A model generated the notes under the pieces. That model was not told the DNA's origin, ran no database searches, and saw only the letters and a list, made by a program, of their open reading frames with translations. A stretch of DNA of 64,000 nt from Sanderia malayensis (Eukaryota; Cnidaria; Scyphozoa; Semaeostomeae; Pelagiidae). Positions 60,301-64,000 of the stretch are shown piece after piece (position 1 is the first letter of the stretch; each line of letters starts with the position of its first letter). Location of the stretch: positions 4,504,235 through 4,568,234 of the forward strand of contig RQOL01000861.1 of NCBI GenBank assembly GCA_013076295.1, read 5' to 3'. The translations under genes and the position numbers were made by a program.

Positions 60301-62222
60301 CGCTTTAGCTGGTCATTCTTTCTGGATATATCATGACGTAGCTGGTGCTCCTGAAAATGCAAGAAGTGAATGCATGAATGCATGACTGGATGACCAAGTA
60401 CATATACTGTATTTCCTCTAATAAGCGCCCGGGCGCTTATTAAATATTTTGCAAAATTAGAAAAATATTTTGCAAAATTATTTGAACAAAACAGTGAAAT
60501 GTAAGAATTATTTCACACTTTTTGATTTTAGGGTGGGCGTTATTGGAGGGGGGGCGGTTAAAAGAGGGTGGCCGCTAATTCGAGGAAATACGGTATAGAT
60601 GTAGAAAACCGAAATACCCGGTAGATGAAAGAGTGGTGGATGGAAATATGAATGAGTGAATGATCAAATGAAGGAATAATATAAAGAACGATGAATGAAA
60701 GATGAATCAACAGACACATAGTTAAACGATTGAAGAACTGGCTAGAATGACTGGATGAGCAAGTTCATATAAAATATACAGATAAAAATACACGAAATAG
60801 CTGGGTAAATGAAGGATGGGTGAAAATATGGTCGATGGAAAAATGAATGAATAATCAAATGAATGAGTGATATAAAAGACGAATGAGTGAAAGATGCAAT
60901 TGATGAATAAATGAATAGATGCATAGATAAACAAATGAATGGATAATTGAATGAGTGAATCAACAGTAAGTTTATTCGCTTTTAACAAAACTCACCCGTT
61001 CAGATACTGAATTCATATAATCCTCCATTGCTTCGACTTTCACCAACAATTGTTTATTTCTTTGCAGCAGCGACTGAAAAATAAAGATCATTATTAACTG
61101 GTGCCTCCAAATTCTTCAGCAATAGATCATTAACATATGCAAATAAAAGTAACGTCTATAATTTTTGTAAATGAAACAAAACCAGCTGCATACCTGTCCA
61201 ATACGAGCAGCCATCTCTAGATCTTTCTCTTTCTGCAATTACAAAAAAGAATTCTCTATTTCATTTACTTATTTATTGAGAAAAAGTAATGAAATAGTAG
61301 CGAAGTAGCAAAGTAGCTGGTAACTTAGTAGCGGAATAGCCAGGAAAACAGTATTCAACACCAAGTCTATTACAGCAAGCATGAATGCAATGGCTGCCAT
61401 AACATAGATGGCATTACATAAGCTTGGTTGAGAATATACCTCTTGCAGTAGATTTGAAATCACGTCCAAATCGTCATAGTGTGTTTTTGTCAGCATGTTG
61501 GCCCTTTCTGAGGTTGAAGCTATAAGAAATAAGTTTAGACTGTCATTATTAACAAGAATACGGGGAATATACCAACATCTAAGAAAACATTATGACTATG
61601 TGATGATAAGCCAATAGCATGATACAGTGTTGCATAGTTAAAAGTTGAAAATGCCTTTGGGAAATGAGCACAACTCGTAAGCAATTACAAAAACATCCAT
61701 AATGGTCAATATGATAGCAACAGCGTTATAAACGACTTCCTTTACATACACAGCTCTCTGTGGCTATTAATAGATATGCTGTGAGATTCATAATAGGCTA
61801 TTAGTAGACATGCCGTCAATAGACCATGGTAATTAGTATACTTAAATCGTAGAGTTTGCAAGTTTAATTATACAGCATTTAAGTAGCAAAGGATAAAGCT
61901 AAGAAACGAGACAACTAAAAGAATACACAGTAATAAACACAAGCCCTGGAGAGCAAACGAATAGAGTACGTTTGGTTCAACGATATCAAATCGTACACTA
62001 TATCAGCAGATTTTATTGGTTGGAAGCTAGCACTGAGCTATATAACCAAAGAAATGAGACTTGAATAGGCCATTCAGTTTCAGTCCATGTCTCACCTATG
62101 GTGAATACCATTTCTAACAGCTGCCTCAAGGCGACCTCGTTTGAATCATCGAACAACAAAGAAGCGTTTAAGCAGATCTCTTCGAATGACTCCTCCCAAA
62201 TTTCAAAGTCATGATAGTCCAT
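54339..62222 (-). CDS. TRAK: Trafficking kinesin-binding protein (TRAK/Milton)
   Basis: Adaptor that links kinesin-1 and dynein/dynactin to Miro on mitochondria. Seventeen coding exons read in order: 62222-62094 (MDYHDFEIWEESFEEIC start), 61522-61441, 61234-61196, 61075-60997, 60352-60239, 60145-60051, 59574-59493, 58922-58851, 58535-58481, 58236-58162, 57790-57733, 57624-57591, 57437-57377, 57182-57117, 56880-56680, 56338-56273 and 56047-54339; borders are good to a few bases. The N-terminal HAP1/Milton coiled coil includes KEKDLEMAARIGQ, the CC1-box-like AARIG motif, and ITELISTVVELQRKQ. VIALENRYRECCELLDQNQ continues it. GYIPAEKLQIVKPMEG and SVTLHKWHHLA form the start of the Milton C-terminal domain. 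The last exon (about 567 codons) is Ser/Thr-rich and disordered, with TKRSWSSGD-like patches. It ends FGGSKQSSDGS. Whether one gene stands for TRAK1 and TRAK2 cannot be seen. Confidence 0.93.
57885..58150. repeat. Degenerate short tandem repeat in TRAK intron
   Basis: About fourteen imperfect copies of a unit like ATTACAGAATAAAGAAGAAT (17-25 bp). They fill the intron between the exons at 58162 and 57790 and end 12 bp before the upstream exon border. Confidence 0.88.
59069..59510. repeat. 110-bp tandem repeat, four copies, spanning a TRAK splice donor
   Basis: The unit starts (CGCATTGAG) at 59068, 59178, 59288 and 59398, and the joint GTGCTGCAT is at 59170, 59280, 59390 and 59500, giving an exact 110-bp period. 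Units differ at few sites (GATGATGACG versus GATGATGATG). The last copy ends in the exon 59574-59493, so each unit carries the sequence of the exon end and its GT donor. Confidence 0.95.
60402..60597. mobile_element. About 195-bp MITE with TACTGTATTTCCTC ends in TRAK intron
   Basis: The ends TACTGTATTTCCTC and GAGGAAATACGGTA are inverted with one mismatch, flanked by TA. The interior has AATAAGCGCCCGGGCGCTTATT, itself a palindrome, and GTGGGCGTTATTGGAGG. Words of this family also occur at 3150-3260 and 58270-58375. Confidence 0.88.
60600..60965. repeat. ATGAATG-rich low-complexity intron sequence
   Basis: Purine-rich repeats such as GAATGAGTGA, GATGAATGA and AATGAATGAATAA without a fixed period, in the TRAK intron between 60996 and 60352. 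Confidence 0.6.
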
Positions 62223-63830
62223 GATCCAGTATTCCTCGCTACTTGTGCTAAAACTCCGCTGTAAGTAGTTGTATATTCTCTACCTTAAAAATACTTCAGT
62301 TGAACAGTTATTGAGCTATGCTTTCTCGCGAAAATCGCTTTTGAAAAACATGAACTGTACAGCGAACGAAGTATTTCATATCAGCAAAGCAGGTCATTTG
62401 ATTGGTACTATCACAGTACAATTGCAATGCGAACCGGCGTGATAGATTATGTAAAATTGCCGAAAAACGTTCAACTGATGTGAGATAAAACAGGATCTCT
62501 TCAATTTTAAATTACATCACAAAACTGCTCATACAATAATTTAAACAGATCTGCTCTACTTCACAAAGAGATTCGAGGAAAACACTTCAATGTCAGCGCT
62601 TACTTCAGTCATAAGCGTTAAAATAAGGAAACGTTTTACTTTGATGGTGTCATTAGTTGGAAAAGATTAGATTTCACTGCACCACACAACCAGGATCTTT
62701 AATTATCATCATATTAAATATTCGATAACCACGTTTCGTTCGTGTTTCTGGGCCATTAATAATCATTAATTGAGCATTGTAGCACAAATTGTTTAATTGT
62801 AAACCAAAACACAGGAGTCCCAATAGAAATTTGATGGATGCAGTGGAGTGGATTAGATCTCGATGCTAAAGTGTTTATGGATTGCGCATGCGTGTTTCGA
62901 AATCACGGCTTTTTGCATTTTTATGAGCAGTTTGAAGATATGAGTATCGAGTCAATTAAGTTCCTAGAATGGTTGTAAAATCACACACACAAGAAAGCAT
63001 GAAAGAAACTTGGTGGGTTCAGCCGGAGCAAATTGGGCCATGTTGTTAGCCGTAATAATCTTCAGAAAAATGTTCATGTAAAATAACTTTTATGAGCTCT
63101 TATGGTGTAATCAATCGCAATTGCATCATTGGTTACAAATTGAAAACATAAGAGGGGACTTAATTCAAATATTTAAACAAAGGTTTAATAAAAGGGAGAA
63201 CTTGCACTGTATTGACGAATTTGTTCACATGGTTGATAATCATGAATGTTGGCTCAATTCTGTGCATATCACAACAATTCAGAGATCCCTTGATAATTGA
63301 CCAATCACAGAATCACAAATACACACAGCCTTAAAATATAACAAGGGGGGTTATAGGGTGCAGCACCTATGAAATTTGGTCATGGTCCATCGTTTCCCAC
63401 CTACATTATTTGCTATTAGATAAAGTAAACCCAGTGATTCGAAACAATCTAAAAATTATGATTGAAAAGGGAGACTCTCTCCTCTGCACCCACTAGAAAT
63501 CACCCGTTACCCCCTTCTATGTTCTTCTATTGTTCTTCTATTGTTCTATTGTCCAACTCTAATGTGTGGTACTGGTACACCTATTACACTACATTGTGTG
63601 GGTACTTACGTACGTACGTAACAAACCGAACCGGTGCATACCAAAATGTGCCTATAGGTCCTGCTACTTGACACATGTTACTGTTTTATAGTACTCTAAT
63701 TTTGTTGGGCCTATATGCCATGCTATTATGATAGAAGCAGTGTATTGTAAATGCAGATGCACCACCATATGGCGTTGTCATAAAATTCAGCTGAACAAAA
63801 ATTACACTGAACTATGTATATAAATACTCA
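62223..63830. other. TRAK upstream region
   Basis: About 1.6 kb with no supported exon. It should contain the TRAK promoter and perhaps 5' UTR. A short ACGTACGTACGTAC run lies near 63610. Confidence 0.45.
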
Positions 63831-64000
63831 CTAAATATTGCAATGTTGCCATTGCTTGTTCAGCAGTAATATCAAATTCTACATTCTCAGTTGTATCGCG
63901 GTAGATCCAGTCATTTACATCAGTCCAACGCCACTTCTGCATCGTAATCTCGTCATTTTGAAGGAAAGACGCCGTATTATGTAATTCGCATTCTCCTTCG
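63831..64000 (-). CDS. Single exon of an unidentified gene, cut by the window edge
   Basis: Open on the minus strand from the window edge to a donor (GTGAG) at about 63832. It reads HNTASFLQNDEITMQKWRWT, DVNDWIYRDTTENVEFDITA and EQAMATLQYL. The composition and the donor site indicate a true coding exon. I do not recognise the family; the acceptor and remaining exons lie outside the window or were not found downstream. Confidence 0.55.

Overview
The window is animal nuclear DNA from an early-branching metazoan, most likely a cnidarian. The genes are intron-rich with GT/AG introns and very vertebrate-like exons (FBXO11, LIN52, COPZ, TRAK, LIG4, USP37). The DNA is AT-rich and full of non-autonomous DNA transposons, and the PAN plus fibrinogen-like secreted protein is of a kind common in cnidarians. 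The species call is inference. There are no operons, and every gene was read exon by exon from conserved peptides and splice sites.

Layout. 189-762 (+) is the 3' end of coatomer zeta. 1479-1550 (-) is tRNA-Pro(AGG). 1567-8114 (-) is a USP37-type deubiquitinase. 10104-19748 (+) is a complete FBXO11-type F-box protein with parallel beta-helix repeats and a UBR-box zinc finger. 21188-22064 (-) is a frameshifted class A GPCR. 24273-27842 (+) is an unrecognised protein with a probable beta-trefoil core; its first intron holds a 1.08 kb near-perfect palindromic transposon. 28757-30712 (+) is LIN52 of the DREAM/MuvB complex. 31209-33646 (-) is a PAN/fibrinogen-like protein. Next come a TAG microsatellite and a 100-N gap. 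34605-35843 (-) holds only the first four exons of DNA ligase IV. 36330-36663 (-) is the main exon of a roadblock dynein light chain.

From about 38.7 to 44.4 kb there is a repeat island. It contains a 1.1 kb inverted-repeat transposon with a 5-bp target duplication and a 131-bp satellite carrying telomere-like CCCTAA blocks. A truncated LINE and a MITE interrupt the satellite. Immediately beyond, at 44.6-50.6 kb, three tandem minus-strand copies of a two-coding-exon gene encode small, cysteine-rich, secreted, probably GPI-anchored proteins. I do not recognise this family and consider it the best candidate for something undescribed.

The last part holds an unknown membrane protein (51.7-52.9 kb, -), a complete TRAK/Milton kinesin adaptor (54339-62222, -, 17 coding exons) and one exon of an unidentified gene at the right edge. 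The genes are mostly unrelated housekeeping or signalling genes. FBXO11, USP37, LIN52 and LIG4 all touch cell cycle or genome maintenance, but nothing in the sequence shows that they act together.
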